Positions 1 to 12,500 of a DNA stretch of 64,000 nucleotides are shown here, one piece after another. How positions within the stretch are numbered: position 1 is the first letter of the stretch; each line of letters starts with the position of its first letter. The DNA is taken from NCBI GenBank assembly GCA_025331565.1, contig JAFREQ010000035.1, positions 62,001 to 126,000 of the forward strand. The letters run 5' to 3'. Source of the stretch: Holacanthus passer. Taxonomy: Eukaryota; Chordata; Actinopteri; Pomacanthidae. The notes beneath the pieces were generated by a model. That model saw nothing but the letters and a program-made list of their open reading frames with translations, made no database searches and was not told the origin of the DNA. The translations under genes were made by a program, and so were the position numbers.

Positions 1-374
1 AAAAAAAAACAGCCTGAACATCAGCCAATTTCAGAAAAATGGGGGATTGGAGAGGAATTATGGGGTCACATGCAGAGCCGCACTGATGCACGATACAGTA
101 TACCTCAATTTTATGTTTTTAATGCACATATTAAGACGTTGAGTGATGTCTCGGAGACCTCAGGCTTACAGGAAAGGCAAGGGCAAAGTGGGAATAAATA
201 TAGCACATCATTAAGTGTAGAAGGGGTGTTTTAAGAAGGGAGGTGAATGTGGGAACTAATGAGAGGTAAAGAAAGGGAGGACAGTTAAGTGGGAGTATCA
301 GGGCTGAAGGTTGAGGTGGTTTGTGAAAGGAGGGGGTTGGTAAAGGTCAAAGGTCGGATGAGGAGGCTGGTTAC
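1..374 (-). other. dab2ip: dab2ip intron after exon L (partial)
   Basis: It begins with GTAACC on the minus strand and runs off the window's left edge. I see only purine-rich, non-repetitive sequence and no exon; the coiled-coil exons are not within these bases. Confidence 0.8.
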
Positions 375-512
375 CTTCTCCACCTGAGTTAGATCCTCTC
401 TGTTTCTCAGTGACTCGGGCTCCATCCCCTCATGGTCTAAATACTGCACATTCATATTCAATAGCCAGGCTGCTGTGCGGTCCAGCGCACTGGGGTTCAC
501 TGGGGAGGGGGC
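375..512 (-). CDS. dab2ip: dab2ip coding exon L (start of C-terminal region)
   Basis: 138 nt, exactly 46 codons (residues 947-992), phase 0 at both ends. Acceptor TTACTAG, donor GTAACC. It encodes APSPVNPSALDRTAAWLLNM, then NVQYLDHEGMEPESLRNRED and LTQVEK. In mammals this segment leads directly into the long C-terminal coiled coil with its leucine zipper, whose exons must lie beyond the left edge. Without them the visible protein lacks its dimerisation region. This is a window limit, not a truncation of the gene. Confidence 0.95.
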
Positions 513-3500
513 CTAGTAAAACCAACACAACACACAGACACACACACAACACACACACACAAACACACATGAGCTGAGTGCAAGTGACAGGGAGGGGAAG
601 GGGAGGCAGGTTGCAATAACAGCACAGAAACAACAGAAATAAGCTTGAAATGCACCAACTCATCTGGATTGAAAGCAGCAGGTGGAATGGAGACACACTC
701 CTGTCTTCAAGCTCACGCACACACCGGAGCACACACTCCGAAGCACTGATTTAAACATGTGTGAGTGTGTACACCGACGGTGTCGTACTAGCTGCAAGGG
801 ACGTAAATACTTTAAGATTAAATGAGTGAAATTTGAAATCGGCCTGGAGGCAGATCGAGCAGTGAAGGTGTGTGTGGGTGTGTGTGTGTGTGTGTGTGCG
901 TCTATCTGATGGACAGTGAGTAGAGCGAGTGTCCGTGGGCTGTACATGAGAGGAAACGTAGGATGTTTTTATAGTCCAACACACTTATTAGCATTGAGGG
1001 CTTTTGAAAACCCTGAATATCTGTGAAAGGACAAAATCAAATAATAGTAGAAAAGAAATGAAGGTTCGTGACAGAGAAAATTTATCATAACTTTACTACA
1101 TTGTGGTTTTAGTATCCTCATAAGTGACTGATGGCAATTAACTGACAAACTGTTTGGAAAAGTTTATTTCAATGCAGATGGACTGAATTCATTTAAATAT
1201 ATTTAGTTCCAGCTGTTTTGATAGAACAGGATTCAAATCCAATATTTTTTCAGACTTCAACAAGAACAATTAAAACAATTTTTTTGATAGAAATTATAAT
1301 TTTGACCTGACGATGACGCTAGATGACAAAAGTTAAAACAGTTCATCCTGAAGGGAACACAAATGCCAAAACAAAATTTAAATACCAATTCATTGATCAG
1401 TGGTCAAGACATTCTAGTCGAAACCACAAATTTCAGCCTCATGGTGGCGCTAGATAAAAACTCAAATCACCACAGTCAGCACGATTCATCATCTGGTAAC
1501 TGGTAAATGTTTCACTGGATAAGTGAAGACTTTGACCTGCAGGTGGTGCTAGAGAAAAGCTCAGAGGATCACAGACCTTCAGATTCATCCTCTGGGGACC
1601 ATTCATGTGTAAAACTTCATGGCAACCAGTCCAATCTCTGTTGAGATATTTCAGTCGGGAACAAAATTATCATCCCGAGAGCCATGACTTAGTGCAGCTA
1701 AAAAGAATAATTTTAAAAATAAAAAATCTATACACTATAAGATCCTGGACGTAAGCTGCTTCAACCACTGAGCGTAAACATGTGCCGACTTCCTCAGATA
1801 TACAAATTTAATTAGGGCTTGGTGCTATCTATAAGTCAATCTATTGGGTTAGAGCAAAGCATTGTGGTTAATATGCAGATGCCCTCCCCTTCAGCCCGTC
1901 ACCAGGGGTAACCATTGACTAGTTATTTCAGTTTCAGCCTCGAGTCCTGACCTACCAATAATGAACACAGACTCACCATTGAAGAAAGTGCCGATTTTGA
2001 ATGGGAACCTCCCACTGCGACCGCACACACTGACACACATATCGTATTAACACACTGAACACAGCCACATCCTGTTTGTGTCCACGAGGTCTGCTGCCTT
2101 GTGTGCACATATATCGCTGGTTAATAAGATGCTAATTGTGCCTCCACCACCCTCATTCTCAGCCCATTAAACCTGACCAGTAAAACAGTGGTGAAGTGAT
2201 GAGCCGCCTGTATGCAGATTACTGTTATTACACGCACAATGACTGTACTTCATTAGGGCACAATGTGCAGAGTGTCGGCGCCGCGTCCACCCACGCGGCC
2301 TTTTTCAACATGCTATGAGACAAAAGGGCGTTTTGTAATAGGAGCCTTATCTATCACTGTAATTTCAGGTGATTACACATACTGTGGCTCTTGAATAATT
2401 CCCTAATGAATATCATCCTCGGTTGTTCTAAGTTAAAAGATGAGTCGAGGCTTCGTACCTGTTTGTGCTGAACCCTCTGTTTGGTCTCAGGACTGTCGCC
2501 TTTGGAGGAAGAGGACTGCTGTCGTAATCGGGCGCTGCTGCCGGGCCAGTCGGGCGAAGACGTCATCATGTTGCCAGAGGAGGGCCGGGGGTAGGGCCCG
2601 CTGTTCAGATTGGGGGGTGTGCGGCCCCGGGTGATGCTCTGAGGCGGAGGTTGGTCTATCCTCCTCTGAGGGCCGGCGCTGTTCTGTCTGGGGACGGTGG
2701 GCTGGTGCTGCGTTTCTGTGAGGGACAGCTGTCGGCGGTTGAACTCCCCTGAACGCCTGGTGTACTCGTCCCCGCTGCTTCCTCCACCTCCTCCTCCTCC
2801 GCCGTGGTTCAGGAAGGTGTGCTTCCCTCCCGCCGGTCCGTCCTCGTTGTTGCTGTGGGAGCTGACAGAACTGTGGCACTCCGAGCCCGAGTCGGTCATC
2901 CCGCGAGGGGACACGGGCAGGCAGGCCGCCATCTGGTAGACCGGGTTCTGGAAGGACAGGGGGGCTAAAAGCTGGGCGGGTCGGCCCGGGGTGCTCTCTG
3001 TGCCCATCGTGGTGGGGTTCTGACCTGGCCTCCTCAGAGTGGGACCTCCAGGGATGTTGCCCTGTGGGACTCTGGCCGACCAGCCTCCGCCAGAAGCCGG
3101 CCCTTCACCCAGGGCGTCCGAGGAGCTGGGACCCGGGCCGGCTTCCAGACTGCGGGGGTCCTGGAGGTCCACCATGGACAGACTCTTGCTGCCATTGGAC
3201 ATGCCCAGGTCAGGCTCATTGGTCTCAGAGTAGCTTGAACTGCGTGCTGGGGAAGGCTGGATCCCTGAGCTCCTCGTCACAAAGAATAGGTCCTTGTTTT
3301 CCGGGGTGGGGGAGGGTAACCTGGTGAAGTCAACCAATCTGGAAGACACAGACAGAAAAACGGTAAATCTGACGTGCATTCGAAAATCTCAGCCAATTAA
3401 GATCAGTCACAAATGAACTCATAATAAATATATAAATGCATAAATATTGAAATCTCATTGAGACATGCACATGTGGACAAGAGTCATGAAATTGAATCAG

Positions 3501-6500
3501 TAATCAGACCTAAACAGTAAAAGTACTGATCACACTGTGGCAGCAAAACTGTTTGATTTGACTTTTCATTTTTATTTTCTTCTGTCAAAAAGTATTTAAT
3601 CTAAAACTAATTTTTGATTGGGTTCAGGTAAAAATACTGTACAAAAAAGTGTGAGGATGCGTTGCCCTCATTTGCTTCGTCCCTCGTCCCCTCACCTTCC
3701 CTTCCTTCCTTCCTTCCCTTCAGCCGGCAGATGGAGGCTTTATTGCCAGAAGACGATTACCTTGACAGACGTGATTTATCTTCCAATAATCTCCATCATT
3801 CACATCACGCTCGTCTCCTCCCTCTTTCTGTGTCCTTCTCCCTCGCTTCCATTACCCTTCCCCTATAACTTGTTTCTCCTCCTCATTCTGCTCAATTTCT
3901 TCCCTTCCTCAATCTTGGCACTGTCTCCGTTTCTTTCCCCCTGCTTTTCATGTCACTGGCTGGTGGATGAGAAGCAATTAGGTGAGAATTGTTGGGCTCA
4001 TTCGAATGCTGTTTCAGTCTCGCAGCTTGCTGATGAGGATGCGCCGCACACACCGACACACATCCATCAATATGTGAACAAACAGTTATTGTGATGAAGT
4101 AAAGAGTAGGCTCTGACATCGGGTCATATAGGGACATCTCTTAATTAGTTTTATTGATCCTGGGCTTCTGATTAGCATGATGATACCAGCTGTCTGACTC
4201 TCTTCCTGTTTCTCCGGTTGTCTCATCTTCCTGTTTTGTACAGTATGATCTCATCTGCGTTCTGGTGTTGTGTTTACTGGTGTTTATGAGACACAGCCCG
4301 TCCGGCTATTAATCACACATCTCTCCTCCTGTCGGTCCCTGTGCTTTCATGTTAATCTTTCTAAGTGTCACCTTGCCTTTGTTCTGGCAGAGGAGGGGAG
4401 ATGAGTGAGATAAGGTGCTGTCCGAGTGCGTATTCATCCACAGGAGAGTGAGCGAGGTTTCATCCGGCTGATGTGAACAAGCGAGAGGTGACACTCTAAC
4501 TGTGTCGCGGCCTTGGCTGACAAACATTAACGCTTGGCAGAACCGCTGGTTTGAACTACACCGGTGTTGGCTTTACAACTGACCTGTTAGCCCGTCTCTG
4601 AATCACTTCTAGATCTGACATGTAATCAAATGTGCCAAGAGCTGGCTGCTGACGTCGGCAGTAAATTCAAAAGCTTGGAGCACAAAGGCAGGAGGCCCGG
4701 GAATAAATAAAGGACAAACATACTGTAAACACAAATACTGTATGTGTGCAGATTGCAGAGGCAAAAAAGTGGGATGTAATGGTTCCAAGTATATATAATT
4801 TAGAATAGACATCCCTTTCTTATCATTTAATAAATAAGGATCTATATTTTGTGCATGGAGTCATTTATATTTATTGCACTTCAAAGACCTAAATGAGGCT
4901 TTTTAAATATGCAGAGGAGGAGGCTATATGTTATATTTATGGTTTGCACAGCTATAACTGCCAACGCTGATGTTCATGCCAGCAGCTGCAGAACCAATAT
5001 ACTGCAGATAAACAGCCTGTTCACTGTCAGTTACCTTTTCTGCGCTGCTCACTTTAACACTTCCACTAGCAAATAAACTTTACCATATAGATTAATAATA
5101 ATAAGCTGAGAGCCCTTGTGTTTCTTCCAATTCTACATTCAACAACAAGAAAACATTGCCATCTGCATAAATAAGTAAACTCGGTGCAGGATGACATCTG
5201 ACATATTTCTTACCCTGAAAGGTCATTGTCTATGACCATCTTCTGCAGGCCCGTGGAGATGCTGCAGCTTGCCTCAGCGGGGGGCGAGCTCATGTGCTCC
5301 GAGGACTGTCCGGGCGTCATCTGGACACTGGACGGGTTCGACAGGGCTGTGTTCACCTCCCGCAGGATCCTGGGCAGAGGACCCAGCTTGGAGGCTGCAC
5401 TCTGCGAGGGGGAACAGACGCAATTATTTTTTAAAGCCAAATTAAAAATTAGTCTGGACCACTTCAGTTTGGGCATTAATCGGATTTCATTTACATGCTG
5501 TTTTGTTGAGTTTTATATTTGCATATTTTTTAGACCAAGTTATTTTCCCTGAGCCATGCAATCAACTCTATTATTCAGACAACATAATAAATAATGAAAT
5601 AGGCTGGCCAGTCTGATGGACTGGACTATCAACCGCACTCACTGTGATTTCTGAATTATTAAAAGACTAAATCTCAGAGTTGGATGCTCTACCAGAAAAA
5701 AAGAACCTGCCCTTTATCTAATTATTACCAGCTTCCCATATGCTGCCAGAGCTAATGTAAATGTCCTTGTAAAATCCATTAATATGCCTCACCCAGCCTC
5801 TGAGGCTTCACAGTGTTCTCCACTTATGCACTGTTTAGGTAGAGCGGCAATAAATTATTGATTGATGTACGATAAACATGCTAATGTAGTCGAGCATGAT
5901 TCAAATCCTGAAACTTGTGTTGATGCAGAGAAGACCTTTGGACCCTCTGTAAACAGTCGACAGAATATCTATGTGTCTATATCTCTGTATAAGTTGATAT
6001 AAATTATTTCATTACAATTTTCAGCATCATTTATAGAATTCTGTATCCTGCAAAGCAAGTTGGTGTCTTTGCTCAATATAATATCAGTATCCTTATCAAG
6101 CACTAAATGCTGCACTAAATATTGGAAAACCTTCATTTCCTCATGTCTACATCTGTGCATATAAAAAGCTTTGCAAGTAAACGTTTGTAGACATTATGTG
6201 CAAAAATACTTCATACTAAATGTTTGCTTCTTGTCCACAAACACGATTTACATGATTGTACAAGCTGAGAGAGAGAGAGATAACTAATGCCTTCATCTTC
6301 AGTACCTGGTCCATCTGGGACACCACCTCAGAGAGGAGGGAGTGCAGGGTGGAGAGCTCCCTGCCGAGGTCGATGTAGCCCTCGAAGCCTGCCGTGTTGG
6401 AGATTGTCTCTGGGTTCGAGATTTCGAGCAGGAAGCGCTGCATGTTGGTCCACTCGTGCTCCAGGAACTGGTTCATGAAGGACATGTACTCTTCTTTGTT

Positions 6501-9500
6501 GCCAAATCTGATGACAAACAGGGACAAAGACATCATTTTAGAGAGAGGAAAAGCTAAAAAAGCCATGTGGTCCCTTGATCCAAACACACAAGTAAAGAAA
6601 AAACACACTCACTTGGTGAAGTTTGCCAGGTTTTGGGTGACTTTAGCGATGAGCGTGAGTGTGCGTGCTGTGCGGTCATCTGGATACTCCTGCATCAAAT
6701 TGAAAAGTGAGGGGGACATGATGGCCGGGCAGAGGAACCGCAGGAACAAGGATGCGCTGATCAAACGCTCGCTGATGTCCGGTCGACCCCGGTTGCTGCA
6801 TTCCTGCCGCCACGATGCAAACACCTCTTTCAGTTCTCGTGGAAAGACGCTGTGGAGAACAAGATGTGATGAATAATAACAGGTTAACTGAAGCCGTGTG
6901 TGTAATTCAGAACAGAACGGGCATATTATTTGCATTTGATTTGAACATTTGGCAGGATATTACACCACTTTTCCTTTTGTGTTTGCACTTGTGAGCGGTG
7001 CAAACAACAAAAATAAAGCTGCAACAGATTTGATTGTAATCACTTTCCATACATTTTATTGTCTGCGCTTCTAAATTCTCATTATCCAGAAATTCTCCAG
7101 CTTCTGTTTGTTCCATTCTTTCATTTTCATTTCAGCATTATTTTCCATCTATTTATTAATCCCTATTTATATATTATGCATATATTAGATCAGTGTTCAT
7201 TTCAGATGCAAATGAAGTGTTCATGTGATGAATCATGTGATCCCCTGAGAGCTGGTGTTAAAGGTTACTCCTACACTTCGCTGTCAGTAGGAGTGGGTTG
7301 TTTGACAAACGTGTCTTCTGCTCGACTTTTTTACTTTACTAAAGTTGGCTTATCTTCGAATGCATTCTTGAGTTGCTTTAAAAACTCACTTATCCAAGTT
7401 CTGAACAACAGATGTCTTTTATAAACGACAACTGCTGCTAACTGGCATGCAACCTAATTAAAAACCCTTCAATAGCATTGTTTTAATTGTGATTCAGATC
7501 ATTGAGAGTGAAAATCTGTTTCCAGGAGACAGTACATGAAATAAAAGATTCTGGTGCTATAAATTCTTCCTTTTCGTTTTTATTGTATAACTTGTAATAA
7601 AGCAGAACGAACATTAATCACGGTGAAGTCTGGCTCTTGTTAAGAGGTACAGGATGTGCCATTAGACAACCCCAGCCTTGTTATACACTTTTCTACAGAT
7701 AATTAAAAAAAGGTCAAAGCTGTGTGACAGTATTCACCAGTACGAGTTGATGATTTTGCAGAAGGCGAGCTCGCAGCACATCTTCAGGTTGCTCTGGTGC
7801 TCCGGCAGGTCACCTGACGAACACTTGGACGGATCCACCTCGCAGTTCTCATCTGACTCGTACAGAGCCTTGATGAACTCACCTGAAGGAAACAAACAAT
7901 GTGGAAGAAGTTGAGGGACAAGATATGTTTCCTTCTGTGTCTGTGAGGCAAATACAGCAGGGAAAAGGGAGCAGTGGTTGTATTTTTTCATGTTGTGTTT
8001 TGCTGAGTTGAGCGAAGACAGAGGAAGAATATGATGCCAAAGCTACAGGGAACAGAGTGTTATTGCCCTTCATCACTGCAGTTTGACTTGTGACAACAAA
8101 CACAAAGACTGACAAACCCAGAAGGTTCTTGGAAGCCAAACAAGGTTAAACTCACAAAATGGTGGAAAGAACAACAAAGTCCTTTTTGTTGCCTCTGTTA
8201 AATGACACAGCATTACAGCTACGAGCTCTACGAGTCAACAGGCCGTAAAGGGAGGCTCCTGGCCGTCCTTGTGTCGCCCCAGTCCCAGTTTCAATGATTT
8301 CGACAGTTTAGCCAGAGGTTAAAAAAAACTGTGTGAATTATTTACTGGCCCCCAATATTTCTCTGAAACAAGCCTGAGAGAAACATGCAAGCAGGCAGGC
8401 AACAGGCAACATGTCCAGTTGCAAAATCAACCACATAAACACACACGTTGAGCCTTAATATTAGATTAATCTCACTGAAATGGAAGAAGTCTGTCTGTCT
8501 TTCAATTTTCTCGACAACAGCTCATCTGATCGACTTATCATGCTGATAACATTAGTCTATAATCAAATTCAAAAAATGCTTTTCACGTGTCTTTGGCCAC
8601 ATTCAGTCAATTAAGTGCCATTGAGCAAAGATGCAGAAATAACAATAATAATAACTCCTATCAGTAATTTAGATGCGGCTCATGTTTTGTTAGCACCCCA
8701 ATAAATTATCTTAAACTGGTGGTGGTCCATGATATTGAGAAAGTTGCAAGCAGCCATCCACGTTTTTGAACGGGCACTGCAGAGAAAGATGTGACGAGTA
8801 GCAGGAAGGATGTGCGCCGTTTGTAGATTAAACCACCACTGTGTACATTTGTGAGTCAGGGAGGGAGAAAAGCACACGGTGCATACTGAGTGCTTATTGT
8901 TAGGACTGCAGACTGGCAAACACACCTCACCTCGGTGGCGGATTTAACCTTGGACTAACATTGCAGAAGTGGGAGTAGAGGGGGTCAAACAATCACCTCA
9001 TAATAATCTTCTACAAAGCTGATCCTGTAAGTGGTTTGGAATTCCGACAACGGCCGTCAAAGCCAGACAATAACACATTTTCCTGTCACAGTCTGAATTG
9101 CGTTGTCCACGGTGAGCCTCCAGAACAGAAATCGAGTTGACGGACGAGTTGTCTCGCTGTCAAAATGATTCTTGGGAGGAGAGGACTAATGCATTTAATC
9201 TCTAATGCCAATGGTGTTTTGCCTAATTGTGCTTAAGCCACAACATTTAATTTACTGATGCTGCATTGAACCAAACATTTTGCACGAGTGAGTTAATGAA
9301 GAAGTTTAGAGGTGAACGTGAGGACGAGAGAGCAGATGGGGGAAACTAAAAGAAGAGGAAAGCTCGACATGCAGCAGAAGGACGACAAACAGATAAAAAC
9401 AGAAATACATGAAAAGACTTCAAGCAGCTTTTTTTTGGCTTTCGAAACTATTTCAGCCTTTTCCCAGATGAACAGCAGCACATTCGAGCCTCGCTTCCAG

Positions 9501-12500
9501 ATGACCGCTCCACTCACCGAGGGCGTCCTGCAGGTACTTCTGTCCCACCAGTTTGAGGTATTCCTCTATGGCCTTTGTCGCTAGCGTGTTCTCTCTGAAG
9601 ATGAGGTGCTCGTTCTCCCCGCAGCGATCCACCTCGGACATCATTAGGTCTGTGAGGAAGTCCTGCAGGAAGGAAAAAACAAAACAAGGACAAGGTTAAA
9701 AATCACAAGTCATACAATCCTACGTGATCATCCAGGAATATGTGTCCATTTATAATGAATGTTGCATTTGAGGTGAGAGTTTTGCAATTTGAAAAATAGA
9801 ACAGGAGAAACATGTAATTGAAAATGACATGTATGTCATTTGAACGATCGATCCACAGGAGAGAGTTCAGACTCTGTTCCTCCACCTGTCCACCAGCGGT
9901 GCTCGGTATGCTTCCTGTTTGCCAGTTTGTCTTTACTTGCTGTAACTGCAAGTCTTTCTTCTGTCTGTCTGCTTGATTTAGTTTTGATGAGCCCTTTAGT
10001 TTAGTTTGCTGCTTCTCTCTGAGATGCCTGAGCCTGATTCTTTAGCTCTGTCTCACTGTGGTTTGGTGTAAAAGGGGAGCAAGTAAATACCTGCAAATCA
10101 TGGTTAAATAACAGTGGGATTACAGGAATGCATGTAACTTATAAACAAAACATGATGAACACATGCATTGGCATTTAAGGGCAGTGGGAACAAGCATCAT
10201 GATCTCTCATTCAGACATTTTCTGGCCACCTGATGAATCCAACATTCACTCCTTCCGGCTCTGTTTTGCTCTCCACCAAATCCTGAGGGAAATATCTGTC
10301 TTGATTTTGTCTTTGTTTCCCATTTGGGGCTGGGCAGGTAGTGTCCATTGGACTTTTAAAGCCTGAAAAGCTGCAGGCCAAAAAACCAATCAGCTGAAAG
10401 ACACTAAACCATCCTCAGAGCCGAGAGGAAAATCAGACTTGTGATAATTCTCCGTTGGTCACCAGGATCGACTTCTTTCACATGCATGTCATCATTTGAT
10501 CCATCGTTACAAAATCAATGATTATAGCAGCTTTTATAGGTAACATTATCTTTGCTTTTTTCCCTTTCTTGAATGTCTTTGTCTCACAAACTCCTCCACC
10601 TCCAGCACCTTCATTAACTGTGACACAGGTGACAATACGTCCAAGTATCACTGATCACCTTCATCAGTTGGACTGTTTGCAAAATTCCACAACACTGTCT
10701 CTCAATTTACTTCACGGCCACGGTGAGATGAGTTTTCACATTCTCACGACTACTGAATGTGAACAAAGCATAATTCTGTCATTCCAATAAATCGAGGGAA
10801 ACAAAATAGCTCTATTCATATCACCCTCTGAATTTGACATATCCCAGAGCTGAAACTCGGCTTGCGGAGAGAAACAACATGTTTACCACCGAACAGACAA
10901 AAAATACTGACAGGACTCATATTTTCATATAATGGGAACAAACATTTTCTTGCTCAAAGAGAGATTTTGACACCTGCTTTGCTGTGCAATGAGCGAACGA
11001 GAACAGAAAAACGCTCATCTCTGTTTCCCACTCGTGCAAATGGAAAGTAGGAAATAATAAAGGTGACTGACAAAATGTGGATGTGCGTTATAGCCAAGTT
11101 TCTACAAAAATTGCAACAGCACATCAAATCTAAAATGTTTCATCTTCCTTTTTAATTGCCAGAGTGAATGATTTCAATCGAATGCTCTTATTTATTCATC
11201 TTGGTGAAAGATAACTTGTTTAAAAGTGATTTCCATAAGGACGATATAGTATTCATCAGGTGAAGAAAAATAACAGTTGGAGACGGGCATTAATGCTCCC
11301 AAAATTCAAAAGTCTGAAAGGGAGACATGGAAATGGAGCCATCTGGGGATGAATCATCCCTTGTTTAGATCCCTTCAACAAATTTCTGGGTGTACTCTCA
11401 TGTAAGTCCCCCGGCAGCTTGTTAAACTAGGGGAACCAGCGTAGCGGCGAGGGAGAAGAGAGGCGAGCGACAGATGTACAGAGAGGAATAGAGAAGGAGA
11501 GGAAGAAGAGACAGAGCGGTGGTCTTTAAAGAACAGAGGGGGAGGCGGAAAGAAAGCGACAGAGCCTCTCAGACGGTGTCTATAGCTGCTGCAGAAGCCT
11601 GTTATCCGGCTAATCAAAGATACACCACAGGGAGCCAATCACCCACTGATGTGCAGCGAAAGGAGCCTTTTTGGTTAACGCATTTGCACAATTCCACACA
11701 TGCACCATACACATACTGTACACACACACACACACACACAAACCTACAGAGGAGGAAATCTGAACTTAAGTTTAACAAATGCGCATATCAAACAGTGAAA
11801 TTAAACCCAGGCTGTAGCATTAGAGGTGTGTTTGTCTCTTTGGGTTTGTAGCTGGTTTGCTGTTTGTTTGTGACACAACGCTGAATCAAAGGGGATTTAA
11901 AGTGACTTTTTTGACACACGTGATGTAAAAATGTGCTTATGTTTGCATAAGCATTCACTGTGGCACACCTAAATCCTCACAGGTGCAGTTACGTTGCTTT
12001 AGAAGTCACATAATTAGTCACCTGAGTTCATGTAATCATGAGGTTTCAATAGTTTGTATGTCCAAGGTTTGTGGCAGAACTTACACAACAAAGATGAAAG
12101 ATCCCACAAAAAGGTCAATGTCAGGACATAAAAGCACAAGTCACTAAACTTCTCTCACAGTTAAATCAGTCATGAAGAAATGGGAAGAGTATCTAAAACT
12201 GTGACTGTGCATGAAAGAGACGAGTGAAGGAGGCCACCAAGAGACCGACGTCAACCCTGAAGGAGATCAAGCGACTGTGCAGACAACAACACTTGGCTGG
12301 GTGCTTCAGCAGTCACAGCTGGCGAAGAGAAAGCCACCTCACATGACATCTCGGCTACAGTCACCAGAAGCCAAGTGGGAAGACTCTGAAGTCAGCTGGA
12401 AGAAGTTTCCAAGGTCTGATGAGACCAAAATGGAGCTTTTTGGCAATCAGACTGAACGCTGTGTTACACTGCGCTGCACACCATCACAAACACAACATCC

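Larger units (their letters stand above)
513..2458 (-). other. dab2ip: dab2ip intron K-L (1.9 kb)
   Basis: GT-AG intron. It holds CA-rich and GT microsatellites (522-571, 868-900) and an old dispersed repeat with three tandem units (1290-1695). A repeat-free AT-rich stretch at about 2110-2400 has several TAAT cores and could be a conserved noncoding element; that is inference only. No extra exon is recognisable. Confidence 0.8.

Noticed and set aside
2487..2879. Minus-strand 130-codon frame overlapping exon K
   Set aside because: Alternate frame of the GC-rich dab2ip linker exon.
3618..4094. Plus-strand 158-codon open frame
   Set aside because: Arises from a long CT-rich intronic stretch; no conserved motif.
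6394..6876. Plus-strand 160-codon open frame
   Set aside because: Antisense shadow of the RasGAP exons H and I.
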